Notes: generated from the sequence alone by a model not told the origin. A stretch of 64,000 bases of DNA from Dyadobacter sp. CY323 (GCF_021390245.1 NZ_JAJUXH010000005.1:1-64000); one strand, 5' to 3'; shown: positions 51,887 to 61,141, numbered from the stretch's first letter. Made by a program: numbers and translations.

Positions 51887-53185
51887 ATGTTTTCTCTTTC
51901 CTCACTTGAAAAAAACAATACTTCCGTTTCCACCGAAATCCTCGCCGGGGTTTCTTCCTTCCTCGCAACTGCTTACATTATCGTTGTAAATCCGTCCATT
52001 CTCAGCCAAACGGGAATGCCATTTTCGGCCGTGCTGACGGCTACGGTCCTGGTCTCGTTTTTCAGCAGTATGATGATGGGACTTTACGCAAATAACCCGA
52101 TACTGGTCGCGCCGGGAATGGGACTGAATGCATTTTTTACGTTTTCTGCGGTGCTCACGGACAAACTCAGCTGGCAGGTTGCATTAGGTACGGTTTTCTG
52201 GTCGGGGATCTTCTTTTTGTTACTCTCGATTTTCAATATCCGTTCATACATTGTAAAAGCAATCCCGAAACCATTGCGTTATGCGATTGCGTCGGGAATC
52301 GGGCTTTTTATCACATTAATTGGTTTTTCAAACGCCAAATTCATCGTGCCGAGTCCGGCTACCATGGTTACTTTGGGGAATTTGAATGCGGCGACACTTA
52401 CATTCATTGCCGGACTTCTGATCACCGTCTTTCTGCTGATCCGAAACATCAAAGGCGGCATTCTGATCGGCATTATCGTTACCAGCCTGCTTGCGTGGCC
52501 TATCGGCAGATGGTGGGGCGGCACCGAGCCGCTGGTCGAATTCGGTAACCTGATCGCCATGCCGGATTTCAGTCTGATCTTTCAGTTGGATCTGGTTAAC
52601 TCCTTGAAATGGAGCCTCGCGCCGATCATCCTGGCATTTGTGTTCACCGATATGTTCGATAGTCTTTCCACGTTTGTGGGACTTGCCGAGGCTTCGAACT
52701 TGCTGGATGAAAACGGCGAGCCGAAGAATATCCGCAAGTCTTTGATCGTCGACGCATTTTCAACCACCATTGCCGGGTTAGCGGGAAGCAGCCCGGGCAC
52801 CGCTTATATCGAATCGGCGGTCGGCATTGAACAAGGTGGAAAAACCGGATTGACCGCCATTGCCGGCGCAGTTCTTTTTCTGCCGTTTTTATTTTTATCC
52901 CCATTATTAAGTGCTATACCCGCCATTGCAACGGCCCCGGCGCTCGTTTTAGTAGGAGTTTTTATGATGAAACCGGTTGTAAAAATCGATTGGAATCAGC
53001 TTCATGAAGCATTTCCGGCTTTTTTAGCGATGGTACTGATTCCATTTACCTATTCTATTACGCAGGGAATTATCTGGGGTTTTCTCAGCTGGACTACTTT
53101 GCATATCCTGACGGGTAGGGTGCGAAAAATCAGTCTGGCACTCTGGATCATTGATGCATTCGCCGTTTTGGCTTTAATTTTTTAA
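51887..53185 (+). CDS. NCS2-family purine permease (AzgA/PbuG type)
   Basis: A 432-residue transporter starting MFSLSSLEKNN. It has about 12-14 helices and the AzgA/PbuG motifs: FLATAYIIVVNPSILSQTGM, LVAPGMGLNAFFTFS (substrate-binding helix), FVFTDMFDSLSTFVGLAE and LAGSSPGTAYIESAVGIEQG. This group imports guanine, hypoxanthine or adenine with protons. A TTG at 51866 in the same frame is rejected in favour of the ATG. Its stop is only 5 bp before an exported MTA/SAH nucleosidase, suggesting that purine bases released outside are taken up by this permease. Confidence 0.93.
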   Translation: MFSLSSLEKNNTSVSTEILAGVSSFLATAYIIVVNPSILSQTGMPFSAVLTATVLVSFFSSMMMGLYANNPILVAPGMGLNAFFTFSAVLTDKLSWQVALGTVFWSGIFFLLLSIFNIRSYIVKAIPKPLRYAIASGIGLFITLIGFSNAKFIVPSPATMVTLGNLNAATLTFIAGLLITVFLLIRNIKGGILIGIIVTSLLAWPIGRWWGGTEPLVEFGNLIAMPDFSLIFQLDLVNSLKWSLAPIILAFVFTDMFDSLSTFVGLAEASNLLDENGEPKNIRKSLIVDAFSTTIAGLAGSSPGTAYIESAVGIEQGGKTGLTAIAGAVLFLPFLFLSPLLSAIPAIATAPALVLVGVFMMKPVVKIDWNQLHEAFPAFLAMVLIPFTYSITQGIIWGFLSWTTLHILTGRVRKISLALWIIDAFAVLALIF

Positions 53186-53190
53186 CACCA

Positions 53191-53991
53191 ATGAAAAAAA
53201 TCCTTCTCTCCCTCCTCCTGTCTTCTCCATTTTCCGTTATCGCACAGGATGTTACCGGTGTTTTAGGCGCATTTCCACCCGAACTGGTGTTGCTCCAAAA
53301 GAAAATGGAAAATCCGAAAGACACCGTGATCAGCAACGTGCGTTTCACAACAGGAAAACTGAATGGCCGCGCCGTCGTACTGGCACAAACCGGCGTTGGG
53401 AAAGTGAATGCAGCGATTACGACGACCATTCTGATCGAGCATTTCAAGCCGCGGGAAATTGTTTTTTCAGGGATTGCGGGCGGTGTTGATCCGGCATTGT
53501 CACCGGGAGACCTGGTGATCGGTACGCAGGTATCTTATCATGATTTTGGGGCATTAAGCGATAATGGAATGACGTATTGGGCGACTAAAAATCCATTTAC
53601 CCAAAAGGAAAATCCGGCGTTCTTCCTTTGCGATTCGGCTTTGGTACAAAAAGCGATTACTGTTTCAAAGACCCTGCAGTTCACCAAAATAAATCTGGAA
53701 AAAGGAAACCGATCCCCAACTGTAAAAACGGGTATTATTGTCACGGGCGACGTGTTTGTCTCCTCCCAAATTGTCACGAAACGATTGATCAAAGACCTGA
53801 ATGCCGCCGCCACCGAAATGGAAGGCGCGGCCATCGCGCAGGCCTGTTACCAGCGAAATATCCCGTTTCTGATCATCCGCAGTCTCAGCGACAAAGCGAA
53901 CCAGAAGGCAAAAGCAGATATGGATAAGTTTTACGAAATCGCGGCGGAGAATGCCGCTACGTTGGTGATGGCGGTTGTTGGGGAGAAATAA
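53191..53991 (+). CDS. Exported 5'-methylthioadenosine/S-adenosylhomocysteine nucleosidase-like protein
   Basis: A 266-residue enzyme of the nucleoside phosphorylase-like (PNP_UDP_1) MTAN family with an extra N-terminal signal peptide (KKILLSLLLSSPFSVIAQ). Family motifs are visible: AQTGVGKVNAAITTTILIEH, IVFSGIAGGVDPALSPGDLV, the catalytic region TEMEGAAIAQACY with Glu and FLIIRSLSDKANQKAKAD with the Asp that protonates the purine. It would hydrolyse methylthioadenosine or adenosylhomocysteine to adenine in the periplasm. The usual MTAN is cytosolic, so the signal peptide matters. It is 5 bp downstream of the purine permease, an operon with obvious purine-salvage logic. Confidence 0.9.
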   Translation: MKKILLSLLLSSPFSVIAQDVTGVLGAFPPELVLLQKKMENPKDTVISNVRFTTGKLNGRAVVLAQTGVGKVNAAITTTILIEHFKPREIVFSGIAGGVDPALSPGDLVIGTQVSYHDFGALSDNGMTYWATKNPFTQKENPAFFLCDSALVQKAITVSKTLQFTKINLEKGNRSPTVKTGIIVTGDVFVSSQIVTKRLIKDLNAAATEMEGAAIAQACYQRNIPFLIIRSLSDKANQKAKADMDKFYEIAAENAATLVMAVVGEK

Positions 53992-53997
53992 GTCTAG

Positions 53998-54294
53998 CTA
54001 TCTTAACTGATTTTTTACATCCATTCTTACGTGCAGTACACGCGTAATTTCAACGATGTCATCTTCGACATTTCGAAAGAATACATAATGCTTTACGAAA
54101 ACCGCTCGTTTCAAACCGCTAAATATCCTGTCAACAGGTTTCCCTGTCACTCTGCCATCGGCAATTGCATCGAAAACTAAAAACAGGCCATCATAATACT
54201 TGTCAGCTTGCTCACGAGACCACTCATTTGCTGTGTAACGCCATATATTTCGCAGGTCCTCCTTGGCGAGACTTGTCAAGCGATATCCCGCCAT
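53998..54294 (-). CDS. parE: ParE-type toxin (RelE/ParE superfamily)
   Basis: A 98-residue toxin. It starts GYRLTSLAKEDLRNIWRYTA, the standard ParE opening, with a second motif RIFSGLKRAVFVKHYVFF near the active region and a C-terminus ITRVLHVRMDVKNQL typical of ParE toxins that poison DNA gyrase. Gene order antitoxin first, toxin second, with one base between them. The gene converges on the nucleosidase stop across 6 bp. The gyrase target is inferred from family knowledge. Confidence 0.9.
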   Translation of the reverse strand: MAGYRLTSLAKEDLRNIWRYTANEWSREQADKYYDGLFLVFDAIADGRVTGKPVDRIFSGLKRAVFVKHYVFFRNVEDDIVEITRVLHVRMDVKNQLR

Positions 54295-54295
54295 A

Positions 54296-54541
54296 TCAAC
54301 CCAAATATTCTTTATTCAATTGTTCTTTAAAGGTTTGCGGATCAAAATCTTCAACCCAGCCACTTTCTATACCGTCGGTAATTGCCTTCCTTAATAAAGC
54401 TAATTTTTCTTCTTCCTCCTCCAATAATCTTAACGCTGCTCGGACAACTTCACTGCCCGAAGCGTAGCGACCAGTGTCAATCTGATTTTGAATAAAGGAA
54501 TCAAAATGCGAGCTGATTGAAATCGATGTGTTCTTTCCCAT
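54296..54541 (-). CDS. parD: ParD-type antitoxin
   Basis: An 81-residue antitoxin. The N-terminal ribbon-helix-helix (SISISSHFDSFIQNQIDTG, then RYASGSEVVRAALRLLEEEE) binds the operon promoter as a dimer; the acidic tail (GIESGWVEDFDPQTFKEQL) wraps the toxin. It is followed one base later by parE and should autoregulate the pair with the toxin as co-repressor, as known for ParDE. The 55 bp between it and the ClC gene hold no second gene. Confidence 0.92.
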   Translation of the reverse strand: MGKNTSISISSHFDSFIQNQIDTGRYASGSEVVRAALRLLEEEEEKLALLRKAITDGIESGWVEDFDPQTFKEQLNKEYLG

Positions 54542-54595
54542 ATAATCTTAGAATGAATTAGAAAGTATTTCAAAGTTACCAATATTTGGTAATTA

Positions 54596-55867
54596 TCACC
54601 CAAGCTTCGACTGATATGTATAAACCGAATAAGGCAAAATCTTTCCGGCTACCCAGCGGGAAACGAGGCAGGCGATGACGATCGGGATGAACAGAATGTA
54701 ATTATCGGCCATCGCGCAAACCAGGAAGATGGCGGTGAATGGTGCGTGGATGCTGCCGCTGAGCACTGCCGCCATGCCGATCAGTACGAAATTGACAGGT
54801 ATCAATCCCAATCCGAAAAAGTGGTTCAGTAATGCGCAAACGATCAAACCGAGAAATGCGCCGATGAAAAGACTCGGCGCGAAAACACCTCCGTCGCCGC
54901 CCGCGCCCAGGGTAACCGAAGTGGCAATGGGTTTGAAAAGTAGCACAGCGAGTAACGGCAGAACCAGGGTTACAGGTGTTTTCTGGACGTTTTCCAGCAC
55001 ATGTCTGATTCCTTCATAACCTTCCCCGTACAAATGCGGAATGAAGAAAACGAGAATGGAAAGCAGCAACGAACCTCCGATAATCCGCAGGTAATCATTT
55101 TGGAATGAGCCAAAAAGCTTTTTGAAAAACAATACACTTTTCGTCAGATAGGCTGCATTGAGCCCCGCCAAAATACCGAGCAGGATAAAGTACGGAAATG
55201 CCCGCCCGTGCCATTCTGTGATGTTGAAATGAAATAACTGTTTGAAAAAGAAAAACCGGGTGATCAGGTAGGATGTCAGCACTGCGGTGACCACGCTGGC
55301 CGTATGGAGTTTGCTTTTGCGTTTTGTGAAAACTTCGAATGCGAACAGAAAACCCGCAATGGGAGCATTGAAAAGCGCAGTTACACCCGCTGCCAGGCCG
55401 GCACAGACCAAATCCGTGCGGTACTTTCGGAGGTAATACACTTTCCGGCTCGACAATGCGCCGATTGCGGCGGTAGATACAACAGTAGAAACTTCAATGC
55501 CTGTGGAACCGCCAAAAATCACGGTCAGCAATCCATTAAAGTAGTGCGATGGTATTTTATAGGAAGGCAGCGAATTGTTCTTTTTGTTTACCGTATCCAA
55601 AACCTCTTTAATGCCTTTATTTGCTTTGTTATGAAAAAGGAAATGCCTGAGCACGTAAATCGTTGCAAGTCCGATTAATGGTAACAGGAAAATCAGGAAC
55701 TTGTTTTTTTGGAGGGCACTGAAGAAAAGCTCCTCGTAATGCTCGGTAATCACTTTGAGGGTATCGGCAAGGATGGCGGACAAAACACCGGTTATCGCTG
55801 CCGCAAGCAGTACCGCCAGTGAACGTCTGAATTTCCTGGCCGCGTAAGAATTATATTCAATTTTCAT
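54596..55867 (-). CDS. ClC-family chloride channel/transporter
   Basis: A 423-residue membrane protein starting MKIEYNSYAARKF. It carries the ClC selectivity motifs in adapted form: VIFGGSTGIEVSTVVSTAAI (the GKEGP region) and LGAGGDGGVFAPSLFIGAFL (the GxFxP region), with GLAAGVTALFNAPIAGFLFA between them. About ten or more helices. No C-terminal CBS domains, so short form. It could be a chloride/proton exchanger; the external gating glutamate lies within GGSTGIEVS. The longer frame to 55894 has no better support. Monocistronic. Confidence 0.92.
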   Translation of the reverse strand: MKIEYNSYAARKFRRSLAVLLAAAITGVLSAILADTLKVITEHYEELFFSALQKNKFLIFLLPLIGLATIYVLRHFLFHNKANKGIKEVLDTVNKKNNSLPSYKIPSHYFNGLLTVIFGGSTGIEVSTVVSTAAIGALSSRKVYYLRKYRTDLVCAGLAAGVTALFNAPIAGFLFAFEVFTKRKSKLHTASVVTAVLTSYLITRFFFFKQLFHFNITEWHGRAFPYFILLGILAGLNAAYLTKSVLFFKKLFGSFQNDYLRIIGGSLLLSILVFFIPHLYGEGYEGIRHVLENVQKTPVTLVLPLLAVLLFKPIATSVTLGAGGDGGVFAPSLFIGAFLGLIVCALLNHFFGLGLIPVNFVLIGMAAVLSGSIHAPFTAIFLVCAMADNYILFIPIVIACLVSRWVAGKILPYSVYTYQSKLG

Positions 55868-56104
55868 ACTCTTCAATATGCATACTCTAATCACTCATTT
55901 TGTAACGCCAATCTTTCTTTTTTTGTTTGCGGAAAACATTTTAACGAAGATGTTGCTTTGTTTACCCAGAATCGAAAGAATCTGACTACTAGGCGAATAA
56001 GATTTAAAAATGGGGAATTAAAAATTTCTTTGGACAGGTAGGATCGTTAACCAAATCACCTTTTCATTTTGTTCGAACTTGCGTAATCACTAAACTAAAC
56101 GGAT

Positions 56105-57214
56105 ATGAAAAAGATGTATTTTCTGCTGGCTGTAATCTGCGCCGGGATCGCGCTGCTGGCAACTACCAATCGGTTTGCGGAAAGCAAATACGGGTTTGTA
56201 ATCGGAACGCCTGAAATCAAATCCATCAGCGCGCTGACGTTTGGCCCGGAAGGAATCTTGTTTATAGGTGACTCGAAAAGCGGTGTCGTTTTTGCGATGG
56301 ATACCAAAGATGCGGCTGCTACTCAAGCTACCGCCATCGAGATCAAAAACATCGACCAGAAGATGGCTGCGTTACTGGGTACTACACCCGAAAACATTAC
56401 TATTCAGGATGTAGCGGTGAATCCGGTGTCCAAAACGGTTTACTGCGCGGTCCAGAGCAGTGACGGAACGCCGGTTTTATTTAAAATTGCAGGTGAGAAA
56501 ATTGAAGCGGTAAATACGAAGAATGTACCATTTTCAAGTCTGACACTCAACAATGTACCTGCCGAAGATGCGAAAGACAGAAGAGGTACTTCGGTGCGTG
56601 TTTCGGCGATTTCCGACATTGGTTTTGCAGATGGCAAAGTGCTCGTGAGCGGACTTTCGGGCCAGGAATTCAATTCCACTTTCCGGAGCATTCCTTTTCC
56701 TTTTTCGGATAAACAAGATCAGGCTACGCTGGAAATCTATCACGCGGCACATGGAAAATACGAGACACTCGCCCCGATCAAAACCTTCACGACGGCGGAA
56801 ATTGGCGGTAAAAAATACCTGGTTGCAAGCTATACCTGCACGCCGCTCGTACTTTTCCCAATGGATGAGCTGAAACCCGGCAAGCATGTGAAAGGCAGGA
56901 CCGTTGCTGAAATGGGCAGTGGAAATCAGCCGATTGACATAGTTACTGTTAAAAAAGGGAATGACTCCTTTTTAATGATGGCAAATTCAGCCAGACCGGT
57001 TTTTAAGGTAAAATATAAAAGCATTGAGGCATATCAGGGTTCATTGACGACCCCGGTGGAAGAAAGTTTTGCGACGGCAGGAGTTGATTTTGTATCCTTA
57101 CCGGTAACGAATGTCATCCAGATGGACAAGCTGGACGATTCGCGGATGATTTTGCTGCAACGCCGCTCTAATGGCAATCTTGATCTTTGGACTTCCAGTG
57201 AACGCTATTTGTAA
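56105..57214 (+). CDS. Exported beta-propeller-like protein
   Basis: A 369-residue exported protein; signal helix MYFLLAVICAGIALLATTN. The mature part has repeats such as ISALTFGPEGILFIGDSKSG, ITIQDVAVNPVSKTVYCAVQ and AISDIGFADGKVLVSGLS, a propeller-like pattern, and ends with RMILLQRRSNGNLDLWTS. No family recognised. The next gene, a lipoprotein, follows after 10 bp, so they form a two-gene unit. A role in ligand binding or as a sensor on the periplasmic face is only a guess. Confidence 0.75.
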   Translation: MKKMYFLLAVICAGIALLATTNRFAESKYGFVIGTPEIKSISALTFGPEGILFIGDSKSGVVFAMDTKDAAATQATAIEIKNIDQKMAALLGTTPENITIQDVAVNPVSKTVYCAVQSSDGTPVLFKIAGEKIEAVNTKNVPFSSLTLNNVPAEDAKDRRGTSVRVSAISDIGFADGKVLVSGLSGQEFNSTFRSIPFPFSDKQDQATLEIYHAAHGKYETLAPIKTFTTAEIGGKKYLVASYTCTPLVLFPMDELKPGKHVKGRTVAEMGSGNQPIDIVTVKKGNDSFLMMANSARPVFKVKYKSIEAYQGSLTTPVEESFATAGVDFVSLPVTNVIQMDKLDDSRMILLQRRSNGNLDLWTSSERYL

Positions 57215-57224
57215 TAAACTGAAC

Positions 57225-58316
57225 ATGAGGCGGGTCAGGTTGTACATCACGTGCAGCCTGACTTTTTTTGTCCTGATACAACTCTTTTCCTGTGAAGAAA
57301 CCAGGAAAAAAGGAACTGCCTCCGTTATTTGGAAAGATAAAAATGCAGTCGCCATTTCGTTTCCGGAGTGGTGGTTGACCGACAAAAAAGGAGCTGTTTC
57401 GGTGCGCGTACGAGCAGGTTATGACAATGAGGTTATGATGTTTGGAGACTTGGAAAAACGCGCTGATAGCATCACTTTTACGCCACTCATTCCATTTACC
57501 CGCGGACTTTCCTACGAAGTTTTTGAAGGCGAAAAATTGCTCACCTCGTTTTCTATCCCAAAAACAGAAAGTAAGGATGCTCCCAGGCTTCTTGCGGTCC
57601 ATCCCGCGAACGATACTGTACCCGAAAATCTGCTCAAAATCTACCTGCAATTTTCCCAGCCGATGCAGGAAGGAAAGTCAGCGTACCTGGTTACACTAAT
57701 CAGGAATGACGGCGATACGATCAAAGGCGCATTTCTCGACCTGCAACCCGAGCTCTGGAATGAAAACCGGACGCAACTGACACTCTGGCTCGATCCGGGA
57801 CGTATTAAGCGTGACTTGCAGCCGAACAAAAAGCTGGGCGCTCCGTTGCAGAAAAATCAGGGCTACAAGATCGTGGTGTCTGATAAATGGAAAGATACGC
57901 AGGGTTCTCTACTGGCCAGATCGTACTCTAAATCGTTCGTTACAACGAGCCGAGACAGCTTGTCACCGGTGCCGGGAAATTGGAAAATGAATGTCCCGAA
58001 TGCAAACTCAGTTTCGCATTTACAGGTTTATTTTTCCGAACCGCTCGATCATGGACTTTTGGATGAAGCATTCACAATCGTGAATGAAAATGGCGATTTA
58101 ATTGATGGACGTTGGCAGTTTAACAGTGAGGCAACAGCCGCCGCATTTATTCCAAATAAAACCTGGAAGTCAGGCACATATCAGCTTGAAGTGGATACCC
58201 GGCTGGAAGATCTGGCATCCAACAATGTGAATCGTCCGTTTGACAGGGACATTACCAAAAATAGTGATGTGAAGCTCAAACAGAACTTTGTAAAACTTGC
58301 ATTTCAAGTACATTAA
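57225..58316 (+). CDS. Ig-like domain lipoprotein
   Basis: A 363-residue protein starting MRRVRLYITC with a lipobox-like FVLIQLFSCEETRKK (Cys at about 23). It has SbsA-type Ig-like segments: LLAVHPANDTVPENLLKIYL with FSQPMQ, and ANSVSHLQVYFSEPLDHGLL with EAFTIVNENGDLIDGRW. Such Ig-like domains bind carbohydrates or protein partners at the surface. It starts 10 bp after the beta-propeller-like gene. An upstream ATG at 57171 lies within that gene and is rejected. It converges on the LytTR regulator with 5 bp between stops. Specific function unknown. Confidence 0.75.
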   Translation: MRRVRLYITCSLTFFVLIQLFSCEETRKKGTASVIWKDKNAVAISFPEWWLTDKKGAVSVRVRAGYDNEVMMFGDLEKRADSITFTPLIPFTRGLSYEVFEGEKLLTSFSIPKTESKDAPRLLAVHPANDTVPENLLKIYLQFSQPMQEGKSAYLVTLIRNDGDTIKGAFLDLQPELWNENRTQLTLWLDPGRIKRDLQPNKKLGAPLQKNQGYKIVVSDKWKDTQGSLLARSYSKSFVTTSRDSLSPVPGNWKMNVPNANSVSHLQVYFSEPLDHGLLDEAFTIVNENGDLIDGRWQFNSEATAAAFIPNKTWKSGTYQLEVDTRLEDLASNNVNRPFDRDITKNSDVKLKQNFVKLAFQVH

Positions 58317-58321
58317 GACGA

Positions 58322-59062
58322 CTATGCGCCTCTGTTTTTATCCAGTAATTTACTATTTACTACCTGCCCGATTACCTGCTCGCGGTAATTGCGGCTGATC
58401 GGCACCACTTGCGAACGAATAAAAATTTCATTTCCCTCAATTCCTTCAATCTTCCCGATGGAGACAATATAAGATTTGTGAACGCGGATGAAATTCCGGT
58501 CTCCGAGGTTTTGTTCCAGATTTTTGAGGTTCAAAAGTGTGATGTATTTTCCTTTCAGCGTGTGGATCGTTACATAATTCTGCATGCCTTCGATGAACAA
58601 AATGTCGTCGAAAAAGATCTTTTCATATTTGCTCCCGCATTTGATGAAGAAATAATCCTCACTCGCATCACCTTTTGACGCATCGGGCGAAGCCGATTTA
58701 GTGAGCAGGCGATGGTAATCTTTGGCTTTATTGGCGGACTTAAAAAAACGATCGAAAGTGACCGGCTTTACCAGGTAATCCAGCACATTCAACTGAAATC
58801 CTTCCAATGCATAACTCGGATAAGCCGTGGTAATGATCACCATGGGCGGTTTCTGGACGATTTTCAGAAAGTCGATCCCATTCATTTTCGGCATTTGAAT
58901 ATCCAGGAAAATCAGGTCGACAGGCGTTTTGTCCATCAAGGTGATCAGTTCCAATGGGTTTTCGCAAACTCCTTCCAGTTGCAAAAAATCGACTTCGCGG
59001 ACATAATCCGCAATTCCTTCCCTCGCCAGAGGCTCATCATCGATTATGGCGCATCTCATCAT
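58322..59062 (-). CDS. LytTR-family response regulator
   Basis: A 246-residue response regulator. Receiver: CAIIDDEPLAREGI, Asp54 in DLIFLDIQMPKMNG, and YLVKPV with the switch lysine. LytTR domain (about 140-240): YFFIKCGSKYEKIFFDDILF, IEGMQNYVTIHTLKGKY and FIRVHKSYIVSIGKIEGIEG. It lies 14 bp after the kinase gene, so the pair is an operon. It differs from the regulator at 28154, so it is a separate two-component unit. Targets not visible. Confidence 0.94.
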   Translation of the reverse strand: MMRCAIIDDEPLAREGIADYVREVDFLQLEGVCENPLELITLMDKTPVDLIFLDIQMPKMNGIDFLKIVQKPPMVIITTAYPSYALEGFQLNVLDYLVKPVTFDRFFKSANKAKDYHRLLTKSASPDASKGDASEDYFFIKCGSKYEKIFFDDILFIEGMQNYVTIHTLKGKYITLLNLKNLEQNLGDRNFIRVHKSYIVSIGKIEGIEGNEIFIRSQVVPISRNYREQVIGQVVNSKLLDKNRGA

Positions 59063-59076
59063 TTATCCTATTGATT

Positions 59077-60225
59077 TTAAGCAATTTGTGCCTCCTGGTT
59101 CAGCACAACAATTTCGAGCATTACGGTGAAATGCACTTCAAAATGTCCCGGTTCATCGTTAATACGGAGCTCATATTTCCCAGGATAAATGAGGTCCAGC
59201 CGTCTCCGGACGTTTTTTAAACCGATACCTCCGTAATTCACTACTTCCCCATTTCCGTCGGCGGAAGTACTGTTTGCAATCCAAAAGTCCAGTTTTTGGC
59301 CGGTCAGACTTAATTTTATATCAATCCAGTTTGGCTCATGATGGTGTTTTGAAACGTGTTTAAATGCATTTTCAAGAAAAGTCATCAGGATAAATGGAGC
59401 AATGCCCAGCGGCTCAGTTCCGGTACTCTCCAGCTCAAATGTCACCCGGATATTTTCATTCTGACGAAGCTTTTCCAATTCGATGAAATTCTCAAGATAG
59501 GTAATCTCCTTGCTCAATGGAATTTCGTGATCGTTGCATTCATATAGCTGATGGCGAAGCAGTTCCGAGAATTTTGCCAGCGAAGCTGACGCCACATCCG
59601 GGTCTTTATGGATCAGAAAAAAGATGGAATTAATACTGTTAAAAAGAAAATGCGGGTTGAACTGATACTTCAAAAAATTCAGTTCCGTTTCCAGTTTTTC
59701 CTTTTCCAGTGCCTGCTGCCGCTGCCGCGTTTGAAGCCAGTTTTTAGTTAATTTGATACTCATTGCCAGTGTAATCACCGCAATCGTAGATGAAAGCGGA
59801 CCGCCGACAACCATATGGATCAGGTTGTGATTTGCTTTTCCATACAACTCGTCGAGCGTCATACCCGCTATATATGCACCCAGGTGATAGCCCGGAACGA
59901 TCAGCGAGGCTGTAACCGCAATGGTCGCTAGCAAACACAAAATGTAAGTAACAAAATGCCCTTTTTCGAGAAATTTCGGGATCAGGTAGTACAAATTAAA
60001 GTAAACCGCGAGTGTCTGAAATACGAGATAAAAGATGAATTTGGACGCCAGCGGAGTGAAAAGAATATTGTTGGCCGCAGTAAACGGATTTCCCATTGCA
60101 ACCACCCACCAGAGATAATTATAACCGATCCAGAAAGGAATGTGATGCAACTTATACTTCTGAAACCAGCCCGCCATACGGGTTGGGAACGTGGACTTGT
60201 ACATGCTTGATGATAAACCGGTCAT
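59077..60225 (-). CDS. LytS-type sensor histidine kinase
   Basis: A 382-residue membrane kinase. Four membrane segments (about 25-165, e.g. KFIFYLVFQTLAVYFNLYYL, YILCLLATIAVTASLIVPGY) are followed by a coiled linker (QTRQRQQALEKEKLETELNF) and the His_kinase domain with His in YQFNPHFLFNSINSIFFLIH. The ATPase part has LMTFLENAFKHVSK (N box) and YGGIGLKNVRRRLDLIY (G box). It should phosphorylate the LytTR regulator 14 bp downstream. Start could also be at 60204. Confidence 0.93.
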   Translation of the reverse strand: MTGLSSSMYKSTFPTRMAGWFQKYKLHHIPFWIGYNYLWWVVAMGNPFTAANNILFTPLASKFIFYLVFQTLAVYFNLYYLIPKFLEKGHFVTYILCLLATIAVTASLIVPGYHLGAYIAGMTLDELYGKANHNLIHMVVGGPLSSTIAVITLAMSIKLTKNWLQTRQRQQALEKEKLETELNFLKYQFNPHFLFNSINSIFFLIHKDPDVASASLAKFSELLRHQLYECNDHEIPLSKEITYLENFIELEKLRQNENIRVTFELESTGTEPLGIAPFILMTFLENAFKHVSKHHHEPNWIDIKLSLTGQKLDFWIANSTSADGNGEVVNYGGIGLKNVRRRLDLIYPGKYELRINDEPGHFEVHFTVMLEIVVLNQEAQIA

Positions 60226-60362
60226 CTGCGTTCTCGATGGCTATGGGAATTCCATACAAGTTACACGAACCGGCCCAAATTTCCCCCCGCGCTGCACCAA
60301 TGTGCCTGAATAATTGACGACCGACTTCCTATACTATACGAATGACTATTATTAATAAAAAA

Positions 60363-60384
60363 GAAGTCCGGTTGCCCGGACTTC
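60363..60384 (-). terminator. Terminator after the low-complexity exported gene
   Basis: A 9-bp stem GAAGTCCGG (60363-60371) with CCGGACTTC (60376-60384) and a TTGC loop. On the minus strand it runs into a T-tract (complement of 60355-60362), 17 bp past the stop at 60402. Confidence 0.85.
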
Positions 60385-60401
60385 AGATTACACCGGAATG
60401 C

Positions 60402-60833
60402 TTAATTACCGGTACTTTTTTTAGACTGCTCGTTATTTTTACCGCCGGTTTTTCCGGTTTTATTCTTGCTGTTATCTGCACTTGTTGCGCTTCCCTGGTC
60501 ACCTGCCTGGCCAGATTTTGAAGCATTGGTAGTCGATGATCTGGTTTTGGCTGGTGTGGCTGCTTTGCCCGATTCGCCACTGTCGCCACCTGGTTTGTTT
60601 CGGACCCCGGCACCGGTTGCCTTGCCAGCCTGAGTGGCAGTTTTCCTTGTTTCTGTATTCTGATGGCCACCGCCGTCTGTGGTTTTCCGTTCACCCGAGG
60701 CGGTCGGAGAAGTGGCGGTAGTATCGACCGTTCCTTTTTGCCTCGGATTGGTCGAGATAGTGGTTGCTTGTGAAAATGCGATGCCTGACGCGGTCAGTAG
60801 AAACATTGCTGTAATGAAGATTCCTTTTTTCAT
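60402..60833 (-). CDS. Exported low-complexity Thr/Gly/Lys/Asn-rich protein
   Basis: A 143-residue protein with a signal peptide (KKGIFITAMFLLTASGIAFS). The mature 120 residues are disordered and biased to Thr, Gly, Ala, Ser, Asn and Lys (TRKTATQAGKATGAGV, KNKTGKTGGKNNEQSKKS). No repeats of fixed length and no known domain. It should be periplasmic or surface-exposed, perhaps a structural or histone-like spacer; function is unknown. It has its own terminator at 60363. Confidence 0.7.
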   Translation of the reverse strand: MKKGIFITAMFLLTASGIAFSQATTISTNPRQKGTVDTTATSPTASGERKTTDGGGHQNTETRKTATQAGKATGAGVRNKPGGDSGESGKAATPAKTRSSTTNASKSGQAGDQGSATSADNSKNKTGKTGGKNNEQSKKSTGN

Positions 60834-60907
60834 GATTACTGTTGATGATTTTAGTTTTAAAAACCAATCATTTCCAAATAACCATTCCAGAACCGCTACA
60901 AATCGTT

Positions 60908-61141
60908 TTACGCCAGGACAATTCCGGTAGGCGCGGCACTTTTCTTCGAATCAACCGGATATTGAAGTTTCAGTTTTTTACCCTGCTCTTCGGCCTCTTC
61001 CAGCAACTCGAAAGTCCGTCGCTCACCGAGCATCAATAATGCCTGAAACAATACGCCTGCGTACGCACTTTCCTTCGTGCCCGGCCCCTTTTCCTTTGCG
61101 AGATCATTGTAATGACCAAAAAGTTCTTTTCCTTTTCCCAT
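60908..61141 (-). CDS. Small helical protein (77 aa)
   Basis: A 77-residue cytosolic protein starting MGKGKELFGHYNDLAKEKGP. It contains helices (ESAYAGVLFQALLMLGERRT, FELLEEAEEQGKKLKLQYPV) and ends SAAPTGIVLA. No recognised family. It lies alone between the low-complexity gene and the START-domain gene on the same strand, with 180 bp to the latter. The composition and clean start support a real gene; nothing can be said about its role. Confidence 0.6.
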   Translation of the reverse strand: MGKGKELFGHYNDLAKEKGPGTKESAYAGVLFQALLMLGERRTFELLEEAEEQGKKLKLQYPVDSKKSAAPTGIVLA

